Shown in pieces: positions 35,655-44,584 of a stretch of 64,000 bases of DNA. Where the stretch lies: positions 62,001 to 126,000 of the forward strand of contig CAJUPJ010000001.1 in NCBI GenBank assembly GCA_910588655.1. Reading direction: 5' to 3'. Position numbers and translations under genes: made by a program. The stretch's first letter is position 1. Each line of letters opens with the position of its first letter. The DNA comes from an uncultured Lachnospiraceae bacterium. GTDB lineage: Bacteria; Bacillota; Clostridia; Lachnospirales; Lachnospiraceae. Under the pieces are notes generated by a model, which saw only the letters and a program-made list of their open reading frames with translations, did not search any database and was not told where the DNA came from.

Positions 35655-35932
35655 TTATTGTTTTGTGTTTTATTGTAAATTGCTGGTAACAGGTTTCGCG
35701 TGCCAGATACCAGTAATTTTCCGTAAAAGGGGCACTTTAACCCCGCCGGCATTTAAGCCAGATATTTAATGTTACGGAATAAACGCCAGTTTATTTTGGA
35801 ACATTAAATATCTGGCTTTATGTGCCGTTGCGTGGGTTAACGTAGCGGAAGCGTGCCCTTTTACGGAAAATTCTGGTTCTGGCACAGAAACCGTCCGCCA
35901 TACACAAAAAACAAAAGATAACTGTAAACCAG
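35655..35932. repeat. Dispersed intergenic element, right fold-back (about 275 bp)
   Basis: Two long arms pair: AGAGTTATCTTATTG, GGTTTCGCGTGCCAGA, TTTTCCGTAAAAGGGGCAC, GGGTTAA-class blocks and AGCCAGATATTTAATGTT on the left are matched in reverse order by AACATTAAATATCTGGCT, GTGCCCTTTTACGGAAAA, TCTGGCACAGAAACC and AAAGATAACTG on the right. A related short copy lies at 8619-8734, and part of the left arm recurs at 49637-49660. No open frame or transposase is inside. Confidence 0.65.
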
Positions 35933-35956
35933 CTTGACTTAATGCTGTGCTTTAGG

Positions 35957-35987
35957 TTATAGTATAATAGTTGTTATTATACTATAA
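35957..35987. promoter_or_regulatory. 13-bp dyad ahead of citrate synthase, operator candidate
   Basis: TTATAGTATAATA and TATTATACTATAA are exact inverses around GTTGT, and the left half contains a TATAAT hexamer. It lies about 130 bp before the citrate synthase start. It could be a regulator-binding operator overlapping a promoter; no regulator is assigned. Confidence 0.5.
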
Positions 35988-36118
35988 GTTAGTTTTGTGT
36001 TCTGGATTGTATACAAGGGTACGATAATACATGTATACACGAAGGACATATACAGTCTTTTGTATTATGGCATTGTAAATTTATGGTTATACAAATATTA
36101 TATATGGAGGTGCTGTTT

Positions 36119-37498
36119 ATGGGTAATGAGTCTATGATGGCTTTAAGTGAAAAGCTTGATGCACAGTTTGGTGACCTTGTAGAAGAATGTATGTCATCAA
36201 GCCAGATTGATTTAAGTCTTTACCAGGAATATGACGTTAAACGGGGATTGCGTGACAGTACAGGGAAAGGTGTGCTTACCGGCCTGACAGAGATATCTGA
36301 TGTAACTGGTTACAATATTGTGGGAGGCGTGAAAGAACCTGCTGACGGGCGCCTGTATTACCAGGGCTATGATGTAAACAGCCTTGTAGGGAATGACGTT
36401 TCCAAAAGGTTTGCATTTGAAGAAACTACATACCTGCTATTATTTGGGGAACTGCCAGCGGAAGCACAGCTTAAGGTATTTATTGAGGTATTAGAAAGCC
36501 TTGAAGAACTGTCAGGGACATTTGTAAGGGATGTAATTATGAAAGCTCCAAGCCCGAACCTTATGAACGGCCTTCAGAAAAGTGTACTTACATTATATTC
36601 ATATGATGCCAGCCCTGATGATATATCAGCATCAAATGTGCTCCGGCAGTCATTACAGCTAATAGCAAAACTTCCGCTTATATCTGTTTATAATTATTAT
36701 GCATACCGCCATTTTACTTATTTTGAAAATCTCCTGATAAAGACACCTGTACAGGGGCTTTCAATTGCAGAAAATATATTATATATGTTAAGACCTGATG
36801 GAAAGTACACACAGCTTGAAGCAAGGGTGCTTGATGCTGCACTTGTACTACATGCAGAACATGGCGGCGGTAATAATTCCACATTTACAAACCATGTGGT
36901 AACTTCTTCAGGCACAGATACATATTCAGCAGTTGCAGCATCAATTGCATCGCTTAAAGGACCGCGGCATGGCGGGGCTAACCTGAAAGTGCAGCAGATG
37001 TTTAAAGACCTGCATGAAAATGTATGTGATATAGAAGATGAGGACGAAATCAGGGAATACCTTAAAAAGATATTGAGAAAAGAAGCGTTTGATGGTTCTG
37101 GGCTTATATATGGGATAGGCCATGCTGTATACACTTTGTCAGACCCGCGTGCAAAAATACTTAAAGATTATGCAGGAAAACTGGCAAAGACAAAGGGTGA
37201 AGAAACAGTTGCAGAATTCCACCTGCATACAGCAGTTGAACGGATAGCTACGGAGTTAATTATGGGCAGAAGCCATGTATTAAAGCCAGTATGTGCCAAT
37301 GTTGATTTTTACAGTGGTTTTATATATTCAATGCTTGGCATACCAGAAGAACTTTTTACACCACTGTTTGCAATTTCAAGGATTTCAGGATGGAGTGCAC
37401 ACCGCCTTGAAGAGCTTGTTAATAAGGGTAAAATAATACGTCCTGCATATAAGTTTATTGGTTCTCATAAGGAATTTAAAGAACTGGATGTAAGATAA
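36119..37498 (+). CDS. gltA: Citrate synthase
   Basis: 459 residues. It condenses acetyl-CoA and oxaloacetate to citrate, here probably for glutamate synthesis. The large helical domain shows GRLYYQGYDVNSLV, LHAEHGGGNNSTFT (catalytic His), LKGPRHGGANLKV and GIGHAVYTLSDPRA (second His and Asp region), and the end has SRISGWSAHRLEEL. An N-terminal extension of about 70 residues makes it longer than the Bacillus enzyme, as in many Clostridia. The start is ATG 36119 behind GGAGGTG; upstream in-frame ATGs lack a site. It is followed by putP 58 bp later. Confidence 0.92.
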   Translation: MGNESMMALSEKLDAQFGDLVEECMSSSQIDLSLYQEYDVKRGLRDSTGKGVLTGLTEISDVTGYNIVGGVKEPADGRLYYQGYDVNSLVGNDVSKRFAFEETTYLLLFGELPAEAQLKVFIEVLESLEELSGTFVRDVIMKAPSPNLMNGLQKSVLTLYSYDASPDDISASNVLRQSLQLIAKLPLISVYNYYAYRHFTYFENLLIKTPVQGLSIAENILYMLRPDGKYTQLEARVLDAALVLHAEHGGGNNSTFTNHVVTSSGTDTYSAVAASIASLKGPRHGGANLKVQQMFKDLHENVCDIEDEDEIREYLKKILRKEAFDGSGLIYGIGHAVYTLSDPRAKILKDYAGKLAKTKGEETVAEFHLHTAVERIATELIMGRSHVLKPVCANVDFYSGFIYSMLGIPEELFTPLFAISRISGWSAHRLEELVNKGKIIRPAYKFIGSHKEFKELDVR

Positions 37499-37556
37499 GT
37501 TTTAAAATGCTGCAATATAACACAGGCAGTAAATTATATTTATAAGGAGATTAGAA

Positions 37557-39086
37557 ATGTTATCATTAAGCACTATTGCAATATTAATTGCATTTGTACT
37601 TTATCTTGTTATTTTAATTGGTATAGGGGTCTGGTCGATGAAAAAGACTTCAAGTACAGAGGATTATTTTCTCGGAGGCAGGGGTCTTGGAGGCTGGGTT
37701 GCTGCGCTGTCTGCACAGGCGTCTGATATGAGCGGATGGCTGCTTATGGGACTTCCTGGCTCAGTATATGCACTTGGCACAGGGCAGGCGTGGATTGCCA
37801 TAGGTTTATTTATTGGTACTGTATGCAACTGGCTTTTTATATCAAAAAGGTTAAGGCGTTATACAATAGTTGCAAATAATTCAATGACACTTCCTGAATT
37901 TTTTGAAAACAGGTTTCACGACAGGAAAAAGATTATTCTAACAATATCTTCAGTTGTAATTGTAATATTTTTCCTTGTGTACACAGCATCTGCACTGGCA
38001 TCAGGAGGAAAACTTTTTAATGCAGTATTTGGCATTGATTACCATGTAGCGCTGGCGATAGGGGCAGTAGTAATTCTTGTATATACATTTCTTGGAGGCT
38101 TCCTTGCCGTATGTACTACAGACTTTGTACAGGGCCTGCTTATGCTTGTTGGTTTAATGGTAGTACCTGTATGTGCATATTCATTTATTGACGGAAGTTT
38201 TGAAGCACAGGTTACAGCAAGCGGGATAACAGGAAGCTATAGTGATTATATGAGCCTGTTTTCAAATGGCGGAAAACCTTACAGGTTTATTGATATACTT
38301 TCACAGCTTGCATGGGGGCTTGGATATTGCGGGATGCCACATATACTTGTGCGTTTTATGGCAATAAAGAGTGAGAAAGAGATTAAAAAATCCAGTGCAG
38401 TAGCTATTATCTGGTGCTTTTTATCACTTGTTGCAGCATGCATTATAGGTGTTCTTGGAAGGGCATATTTTGGAAGTGATGTACTTAAAGATGCCGAAAA
38501 TGTATTTATTGAAATGATTAACAGCGTATTTAACAGTAAGCTTGCACTTCCGTTTATTGGTGGTATTTTTATATGCGGTATACTTGCTGCAATAATGTCT
38601 ACAGCAGATTCACAGCTTTTAGTCTGTGCTTCATCTGTTTCAAAGGATATTTATAAAAATATTATTAAACCTTCTGCAAGTGATAAGAAGGTATTACAGA
38701 TAAGCAGGATTACAGTTATTATAGTAGCTGTACTTGCATTTATAATAGCATGGAACCCTGAAAGCAGTATAATGGGGCTTGTATCTGATGCATGGGCAGG
38801 TCTTGGTTCTGCTTTTGGGCCTCTTGTTGTTGCATCGCTTTTCTGGAAGAGGACAAACCTTTATGGTGCTGTTGCAGGTATTTTATCAGGCGGCATTACA
38901 GTTATTATATGGGATTACATACCACTTGCAGGAGGCAGGACAATATATGCAGCAACAGGCATTTATTCATTGCTTGTTGGTTTTGTGGTTAGTTTTGCAT
39001 TTATAATTGTTGCCAGCCTTTGTACAAAAGCACCAGGACAGGATATTGTAGATGAATTTGAAAGGGCTAAGAAGGAAGCTGATTAA
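37557..39086 (+). CDS. putP: Sodium/proline symporter PutP
   Basis: 509 residues and about thirteen helices of the sodium:solute symporter family. It imports proline with sodium. The N-terminus TEDYFLGGRGLGGWVAALSA, then QASDMSGWLLMGLPG, with sodium-site serines, and AIMSTADSQLLVCASSVS in helix 8 are diagnostic for PutP within the family. It has AAGGAG upstream of ATG 37557. With citrate synthase just before it, glutamate/proline economy may be linked; this is an inference from order only. Confidence 0.92.
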   Translation: MLSLSTIAILIAFVLYLVILIGIGVWSMKKTSSTEDYFLGGRGLGGWVAALSAQASDMSGWLLMGLPGSVYALGTGQAWIAIGLFIGTVCNWLFISKRLRRYTIVANNSMTLPEFFENRFHDRKKIILTISSVVIVIFFLVYTASALASGGKLFNAVFGIDYHVALAIGAVVILVYTFLGGFLAVCTTDFVQGLLMLVGLMVVPVCAYSFIDGSFEAQVTASGITGSYSDYMSLFSNGGKPYRFIDILSQLAWGLGYCGMPHILVRFMAIKSEKEIKKSSAVAIIWCFLSLVAACIIGVLGRAYFGSDVLKDAENVFIEMINSVFNSKLALPFIGGIFICGILAAIMSTADSQLLVCASSVSKDIYKNIIKPSASDKKVLQISRITVIIVAVLAFIIAWNPESSIMGLVSDAWAGLGSAFGPLVVASLFWKRTNLYGAVAGILSGGITVIIWDYIPLAGGRTIYAATGIYSLLVGFVVSFAFIIVASLCTKAPGQDIVDEFERAKKEAD

Positions 39087-39218
39087 ATTTTTTAAAATTT
39101 AGTGTAAAATTTATCCAGGCATTTATAGCGCTGGTTATAAAAACTGGAATAATATTTTCTCCTTGTGCCATACTAATGGTGCAAATAAAATTTTCAGAAT
39201 AACAGAAAAGGAGAAGAT

Positions 39219-39695
39219 ATGAGGAAAAAAGCTTATTTATTTATCACTGCAATGTCACTGTCGGTTATGCTTTTTAGCGGATGTGGCAATAAAAATAATA
39301 ATTCTGCTACATCCCCTGAGACAACAAATGGAGCTATGGACGACAACGGCGGTACAGATAATAATAACAACAATAATGGTGATGATGACAGTCTTATGGA
39401 TGACCTGGAAGATGGCGCTGATGACATTATTGACGATACAGGTGATGCAATAGATGACCTGGATGGTGATAATAATGGCACAGGCAACAATGCTGGTACA
39501 GGAAATGGAACAACAGGCACTGGAACAGGCAGCACTGGTACAACAGGTACTAATGGTGCAGATACAAATGACGACAATATAAACAATAAAAATAATGATA
39601 CTGGTAAAGGCAACGCTAATGGCGGGACTACCAGCAAAACAGATGACAATAATGGTACAACCAAAAATAATAATAAAACAAATAATAAAAGGTAA
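39219..39695 (+). CDS. Low-complexity lipoprotein
   Basis: 158 residues. A lipoprotein signal peptide ends in the lipobox LFSGC (Cys about residue 22), so it should be anchored on the outer face of the membrane. The mature part is almost entirely Asn, Asp, Gly and Thr with little secondary structure. An acidic stretch (DDLEDGADDIIDD) suggests cation binding or a flexible spacer. No domain is recognised. AAAGGAG precedes ATG 39219. The composition makes homology calls unreliable. Confidence 0.7.
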   Translation: MRKKAYLFITAMSLSVMLFSGCGNKNNNSATSPETTNGAMDDNGGTDNNNNNNGDDDSLMDDLEDGADDIIDDTGDAIDDLDGDNNGTGNNAGTGNGTTGTGTGSTGTTGTNGADTNDDNINNKNNDTGKGNANGGTTSKTDDNNGTTKNNNKTNNKR

Positions 39696-39721
39696 CCATT
39701 AGCAGGTTTGGAAGAGACCTC

Positions 39722-39778
39722 TTGTACATTGGTGCATAATTATATTAAAATGCATTATTGTACAGGGGGTTGTTTTTA
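39722..39778 (+). terminator. Possible terminator after the lipoprotein
   Basis: TTGTACA...TGCAT pairs imperfectly with ATGCAT...TTGTACA, followed by GGGGGTTGTTTTTAT. The stem is AT-rich and broken, so this is tentative. Confidence 0.35.
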
Positions 39779-39889
39779 TATTACAGTAAAATATTCCTGG
39801 AATATTATCTGGACAAAAAGAAACAAACAATAGCGGGAAAGCGCACATCCGTTATGATATAATAGAGCCCTGGAGGGAGGTTATTTTAA

Positions 39890-40753
39890 ATGGAATGGAC
39901 AAAAGCAATAGGGGAAGCGGTCTTATATATTGAAGAGAACATAACAAATAATATTACAGTGGATGATGTTGCAAACCATGTTTGTATTTCCACGTTTTAT
40001 TTCCATAAAGGTTTCAGCATGTTATGTGGATACCCGCTTAAAGAGTATATACGTAACCGTAAGCTGTCCCTTGCAGGGGAAGAACTGCTTTCCAGCAGTA
40101 TTACAGTTACAGGGCTTGCAATGAAATATGGATATGAGTCCCCTGACAGTTTCACAAAAGCTTTTATACGTTTTCATGGAATTTCACCTTCAGCAGCGCG
40201 TAAGAGAAAAACTATGCTTAAGGCATTTGCGCCGTTAAAACTAACAATATCATTGAAAGGTGGTTATTTAATGGATTACAGGATTACAAAGAAAGAAAGT
40301 TTTACAGTAATTGCATCCTCAAAAGCATTTAGCTATGAAAATGCCCAGAAGGAAGTTCCTTTATTCTGGCAGGAACATTATGCGTCAGGAAAAGGTAAAC
40401 ATGTATGTGGAATGTTTGGTATTAATATTGACCCTGATATGGGAAATGAGAAATTTGAGTATCTTATAGCTGATGTTTATAACCCGTCAGCAGATATTCC
40501 AGAAGGGTTTGTAACAAGGATAATACCTGCATTTACATGGGCAGTATTCCCGGTAAGGGGTGCAATGCCAGACGCTTTACAGGACACAAATATCAAAATA
40601 TTTTCTGAATGGCTTCCAGCATTAAAGGAATATGAATTTGTAGCAGGTTATTGTGTGGAAATGTACGACATACCAGATAAATATCCAAAAGGGACACAGG
40701 ATGAAAATTACTATACAGAAATATGGATTCCAGTTAAAAAGACAGGAAAATAA
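39890..40753 (+). CDS. AraC-family regulator with GyrI-like effector domain
   Basis: 287 residues. The AraC DNA-binding double helix-turn-helix is N-terminal (about 8-105: VDDVANHVCISTFYFHKGFS, then YGYESPDSFTKAFIRFHGIS). The C-terminal half is a GyrI/Bacterial transcription activator effector domain (DYRITKKESFTVIAS to YYTEIWIPVK), which binds small molecules. This domain order is shared with Rob/SoxS-like multidrug regulators in Firmicutes. GGAGGG precedes ATG 39890 at normal distance, with TATAAT at 39858-39863. Targets are unknown. Confidence 0.88.
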   Translation: MEWTKAIGEAVLYIEENITNNITVDDVANHVCISTFYFHKGFSMLCGYPLKEYIRNRKLSLAGEELLSSSITVTGLAMKYGYESPDSFTKAFIRFHGISPSAARKRKTMLKAFAPLKLTISLKGGYLMDYRITKKESFTVIASSKAFSYENAQKEVPLFWQEHYASGKGKHVCGMFGINIDPDMGNEKFEYLIADVYNPSADIPEGFVTRIIPAFTWAVFPVRGAMPDALQDTNIKIFSEWLPALKEYEFVAGYCVEMYDIPDKYPKGTQDENYYTEIWIPVKKTGK

Positions 40754-40786
40754 AACAGGAAATAATCCAACAGCATAAAAAGGGAC

Positions 40787-40820
40787 ACAGGCTGTAGTAA
40801 TACAGCCTGTGCGCATTTTT
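40787..40820. terminator. Terminator between araC-type gene and the surface operon
   Basis: ACAGGCTGTA and TACAGCCTGT pair perfectly around GTAA, followed by GCGCATTTTT. It serves the plus-strand gene and may also stop the convergent operon. Confidence 0.8.
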
Positions 40821-40864
40821 AGGATAGTTTGTTAAAAGTAAGTATTTGTGCAGGTTTTATAAAT

Positions 40865-42013
40865 TTATACCAGTCCGCTTATTACAGAAACAGGGTCAAT
40901 TCTTTTCCCATTTTTCCAGACCTCGAAGTGGAGATGTACACCTGAAGCATTTCCTGTCATACCAATATAGCCAAGGGTATCTCCTTTTTTAACTGTTTTA
41001 GTTTTAAGGGTATAGCTGCCAGTGCTTCCGCTTGCTTTTTTTGTACTTGTACTGGATATTTTCTGCTTTATGCCATTAAATTTGTCTAAATGTGCATATT
41101 TAACCTTGTATGAGTCTTTGTTAATCTTAAATGTCAGTTCAGCATAATTTCCATAACTTGTAAGATATTTTTTCTTATTGTAGGTTCTGTAAAGCTGCTT
41201 AAAAACAACTTTGCCTCCATAAACAGCATATACTTTTGTTTTTTTTGAAACATTCCTGTTTATGTCATGGTAGCCATACCATTTGCCATCCTTTGTCTTT
41301 TTGGAAAATTTGCATCCTTTAGGGACAGGAGAACCAAGTTTAGTATCTTTCTTACTTTTTGAAGAAGCAGCATTAAAGGTTTGTGCGGCATTAAAAGTAT
41401 TTCCAGAAATAGAACCCGTGTCATTGCCACTATTACTGTCTTCTGGCTCTGTTTCTGCAGATGTGCCGCCTGTACTATACTTGCCATCTATCCATCCAAG
41501 TTTATACCCGTCCTGGATTGGATATAAGATTTGTGTCCTTTCATTTTTATAAGCTATAATGCAGACAGGGTCATCAGCATATACTTCCCCTGTAAGCTTA
41601 TTGCCTTCTGGTTTGGCGTATGCCTTTGCATTAATGCCCAGGACTGTTACTGTATCCTGCCATTCCGTATCTGCAAAGAAATCTGATGCACGGGCATATG
41701 CTTCCTTTGTACCCTTCGATAATGGATATTCCACTTTTACTGTGCCGTCTTCATTAATTTCCATAATAGTGCATTTATCGTCTGGGAATATGTAACCTGC
41801 TTCTTCTTCAAGGCTTTGGGTTTTATATGTTGTACAATTTTCACTGCCTAATATAAAACATTTAATTGGAAGCTTATCTGTCACTGTTGCAGCCTTTGCC
41901 ACATTTGCCAGCATAAAGCCGTTATCTATAGAATATGGCAGCCGCCAGCCTGTAACTAATATTGCAGATGTAAGTAAAACACAACCAGCTTTTTTAATAA
42001 TTTTCTTTATCAT
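40865..42013 (-). CDS. Secreted SH3/M23-type peptidase-like protein
   Basis: 382 residues, last gene of the minus-strand surface operon. A signal peptide ends near VAKAAT. Residues about 45-180 look like SH3-type modules, then a Ser/Gly-rich linker (about 185-225). The C-terminal domain resembles M23 (LytM) peptidoglycan endopeptidases, with YAHLDKF and HLHFEVW supplying the HxH part. The first zinc motif, normally HxGxD, reads WYGYHDINR: the Asp is there but its His four residues before is Tyr. It may be an inactive, EnvC/NlpD-like activator. Its ribosome site AAGGAGGG is 28 nt from the ATG, separated by a 7-bp hairpin. Confidence 0.8.
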   Translation of the reverse strand: MIKKIIKKAGCVLLTSAILVTGWRLPYSIDNGFMLANVAKAATVTDKLPIKCFILGSENCTTYKTQSLEEEAGYIFPDDKCTIMEINEDGTVKVEYPLSKGTKEAYARASDFFADTEWQDTVTVLGINAKAYAKPEGNKLTGEVYADDPVCIIAYKNERTQILYPIQDGYKLGWIDGKYSTGGTSAETEPEDSNSGNDTGSISGNTFNAAQTFNAASSKSKKDTKLGSPVPKGCKFSKKTKDGKWYGYHDINRNVSKKTKVYAVYGGKVVFKQLYRTYNKKKYLTSYGNYAELTFKINKDSYKVKYAHLDKFNGIKQKISSTSTKKASGSTGSYTLKTKTVKKGDTLGYIGMTGNASGVHLHFEVWKNGKRIDPVSVISGLV

Positions 42014-42022
42014 AATTTTAAT

Positions 42023-42049
42023 AAGTTACCTGGAGTAACTTCCCTCCTT
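42023..42049 (-). promoter_or_regulatory. Ribosome site separated from its start by a hairpin
   Basis: On the minus strand AAGGAGGG (42049-42042) is followed at once by AAGTTAC-TCCAG-GTAACTT (42041-42023) and then nine bases to ATG 42013. Folding the 19-nt hairpin brings the site to a normal nine-base spacing. Confidence 0.5.
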
Positions 42050-42074
42050 TTCTTGTATTTATAAAAAATAATGG

Positions 42075-44561
42075 CTAATTAACCCGCCTTTTTTTAGAAT
42101 TTTTAAATTTAGATAAATCTATCTTCCTTTTGCCAACGGTTATTTTTATCTTAAAAGACTTGGAAACGGGCCCGTAATCCACATCTTTTGCAGTAACTTT
42201 TACAGTAATTACTGCTTTTCCCTTTTTTCTGCCTTTTACAACGCCCTTAGAATTTACAGAAGCCACTTTTTTCTTATTACTTGAAAAAGTTACTTTGCTT
42301 ATATCAGATGCATAAAGCCCGTCTGGATAATCCAGCTTTATTTTTACAGTCTGCCCTTTGGCAATATTTTTTCTTGGTACGCTGGCAGACAGTTCACGTA
42401 TTAAATGCCTGACAGATTTTTCATTCTCTGCCTGGTGTATATATATTTTATATTTTCCTGTACTGCCTGCATTAACAGTTACATATCCTGACCTATCTAT
42501 ATAGTTGCCGTCCTTGTCTTTTTTATTGTTTTCCTTGACAAAAACACGCAGCCCGCAGTTACCGCTGCCTTCAACAGAAGAGTATTTTTTGTCTTTGGAA
42601 CTGCTATCTTTAACAATCTTAATCCAGCCTTTTGAGGCAGATGCTGTCCATACTGTATTTTCATCTGCTAAAACCGTAAAACTGTCACTATATCCTGCTG
42701 CTGGCTCATCAAAGTACAATGCATCTATATCTGTATAAAGATATGCTTCATCTTTGCCCATCTGGGTTACAGTAATTTCCTTAACAAGGTTCTGGTTTTC
42801 ATGTACTACTGAAATAGTGGCTGTACGTTTGCTGCCAGTATTTTTGCTTACAGCTAAATAAATATTCTGGTCTCCGTTTAATGTTATGGCAGACTTTCCA
42901 TCTGCAAATGAAAATTTACTTGTGTCTGAAAGCCTGAGCCATCCAGCCCCTTCTACCGTTGCAGTAAAAGAACCTGTACCTGATGTTTCAATGAATATGG
43001 CATTATTATAGAAATTTCCTAGGCTGTCTGCTATTTTCAGAGAACTTCCAGTGTCCAGAAATGAATATGTATTATTTGTGCCTGGCTTTTTTGTTGTGTC
43101 TGGAGTGGCAGATGGTACAGGAGTCTGCGATGCCTTTGGAGTAGCAGTTGGAGTGGCAGACGGTACAGGAGTCTGTGTAACCCTTGGAGTAGCAGTTGGT
43201 GCAGGAGCCTGCGTAACACTTGGAGTAGCGGATGGTGCAGGAGTCCGTGTAACCTCTGGAGTGGCAGATGGCACAGGAGTCTGTGTAACTTTAGGTGTAG
43301 AAGCTGGTGCAATGGTCTGTGCCACTTCTGGAGTGGCTGCTGGTATTTGCACACCAGGAGTTTCCTGTGGCGGTTGTAATGTTTCTGGCGGGGACGGGCT
43401 TTCTTCCGCGTCCAGGCCTGTTACATAGAGCTTTATATTTTTTTCATATGCATAAGTTTCGGCATATGAGCCGGATGGTGTATAGATAACAAGTGGTGTG
43501 CATAGAAAAAATGCATCTTCACCTATTCTGGTTACGCTTTCAGGAATAGTAGCACTTTCTAATGCATGGCAATATGAAAATGCATCCTTATCTATATATG
43601 TTGCACCATCTGGTATATCAATGTTCTTTAAACTTTTACATTCATAAAAAGCCCTTTCATTTACGCCCTTAATACCAGCAGGCAGGGAAATCCCTGTAAG
43701 CTTTATACATCCGTCATAAGCACTAATGCCAAGGTATGAAATAGTGTCAGGCATTGTAACTTCCTGGAGGTTTTCACAGCCGCAGAAAGCGTAATCACCT
43801 ATACTTTCAACACCATTTCCAAGTGTAACGCTTTCTAAACCCTCACATGCAAGAAAGGCACTTCTTCCTATGTTTTTAGCAGTTCCAGGTACTGAAATAT
43901 TTTTTAAACTTTTGCAAAGGTAAAAAGCCATTTCCCCTATTTCCTGTATACTGTCTGGTATTGATACATCACGTAAGTTTTCACACATGTCAAATGCATA
44001 TGTCCCTATATAATTTATGCCTGCTGGTATTGATATGCTCTCAAGGTTTGTGCAGCTCCCAAATGATAATTTCCCAATGCTGGCATTACCTGCCCCGCCA
44101 GGTGTACCAGAGCCATCTGTCCTGACATTTTTAAGATTACTGCACTGGTAAAAGGCATATTCACCTATTTCATTTATGCTGTCTGTAAGGGTAATGCTCT
44201 CAAGGCTTTCATTGCCAGAAAAAGCATGTTCACCTATTGAAACTACACTGGATGGTATAACAATCTCTTTAAATGGGTAATTCCTGTGTGCAAAAGCCAT
44301 GTCACCTATTGATGTAACTTTCTTTCCGTTAATACTTGCAGGTATTTCAACACTTTCCTCAGTTACAGTTTCATACGGCATTCCCCTGATTGACACTGAA
44401 CCATCTGCATTAAGGGTATAATGCCATTTATTATCACTTGTAGTCATATATACCTCTGCACTTGCGGTTTTAGGCAATGCCATTATATCTAATGGCGTTA
44501 TGCACAAAGCAGAAATAAGAATATATGAAAAGAAATTTTTATATACTTTTTTAATTGCCAT
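42075..44561 (-). CDS. Secreted LRR_5/BACON/Big_2 multidomain surface protein
   Basis: 828 residues. After a signal peptide (cut near TASA, residue 35) come about eleven LRR_5/BspA-like repeats to residue 375 (pattern SIGEHAFSGNESLESITL, IGDYAFCGCENLQEVTMP). A Pro/Thr/Ser linker of repeated TPxVTQTPxPSA units covers about 395-490. Two BACON-like beta domains follow (WLRLSDTSKFSF to ITVTQMG, then TVWTASASKGWIKIV to IYIHQAE), then a Big_2-like domain (KKVASVNSKGVVKGRKKGKA) and a basic tail. LRR_5 and BACON domains usually bind host or polymer ligands. It is the middle gene of the operon controlled by module C. The ribosome site AGGAAGG is about 15 bp from ATG. Confidence 0.82.
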   Translation of the reverse strand: MAIKKVYKNFFSYILISALCITPLDIMALPKTASAEVYMTTSDNKWHYTLNADGSVSIRGMPYETVTEESVEIPASINGKKVTSIGDMAFAHRNYPFKEIVIPSSVVSIGEHAFSGNESLESITLTDSINEIGEYAFYQCSNLKNVRTDGSGTPGGAGNASIGKLSFGSCTNLESISIPAGINYIGTYAFDMCENLRDVSIPDSIQEIGEMAFYLCKSLKNISVPGTAKNIGRSAFLACEGLESVTLGNGVESIGDYAFCGCENLQEVTMPDTISYLGISAYDGCIKLTGISLPAGIKGVNERAFYECKSLKNIDIPDGATYIDKDAFSYCHALESATIPESVTRIGEDAFFLCTPLVIYTPSGSYAETYAYEKNIKLYVTGLDAEESPSPPETLQPPQETPGVQIPAATPEVAQTIAPASTPKVTQTPVPSATPEVTRTPAPSATPSVTQAPAPTATPRVTQTPVPSATPTATPKASQTPVPSATPDTTKKPGTNNTYSFLDTGSSLKIADSLGNFYNNAIFIETSGTGSFTATVEGAGWLRLSDTSKFSFADGKSAITLNGDQNIYLAVSKNTGSKRTATISVVHENQNLVKEITVTQMGKDEAYLYTDIDALYFDEPAAGYSDSFTVLADENTVWTASASKGWIKIVKDSSSKDKKYSSVEGSGNCGLRVFVKENNKKDKDGNYIDRSGYVTVNAGSTGKYKIYIHQAENEKSVRHLIRELSASVPRKNIAKGQTVKIKLDYPDGLYASDISKVTFSSNKKKVASVNSKGVVKGRKKGKAVITVKVTAKDVDYGPVSKSFKIKITVGKRKIDLSKFKNSKKRRVN

Positions 44562-44584
44562 AGTATGCCAGTTCTGCCTTCCTG

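Noticed and set aside
39233..39664. Minus-strand frame opposite the low-complexity lipoprotein
   Set aside because: It is a Val/Leu/Pro-rich shadow created by Asn/Asp/Gly/Thr codons on the plus strand.
43080..43380. Tandem repeats in DNA as a possible CRISPR or satellite array
   Set aside because: They encode the regular Thr/Pro/Ser linker of the LRR/BACON protein in frame; spacers are not unique.
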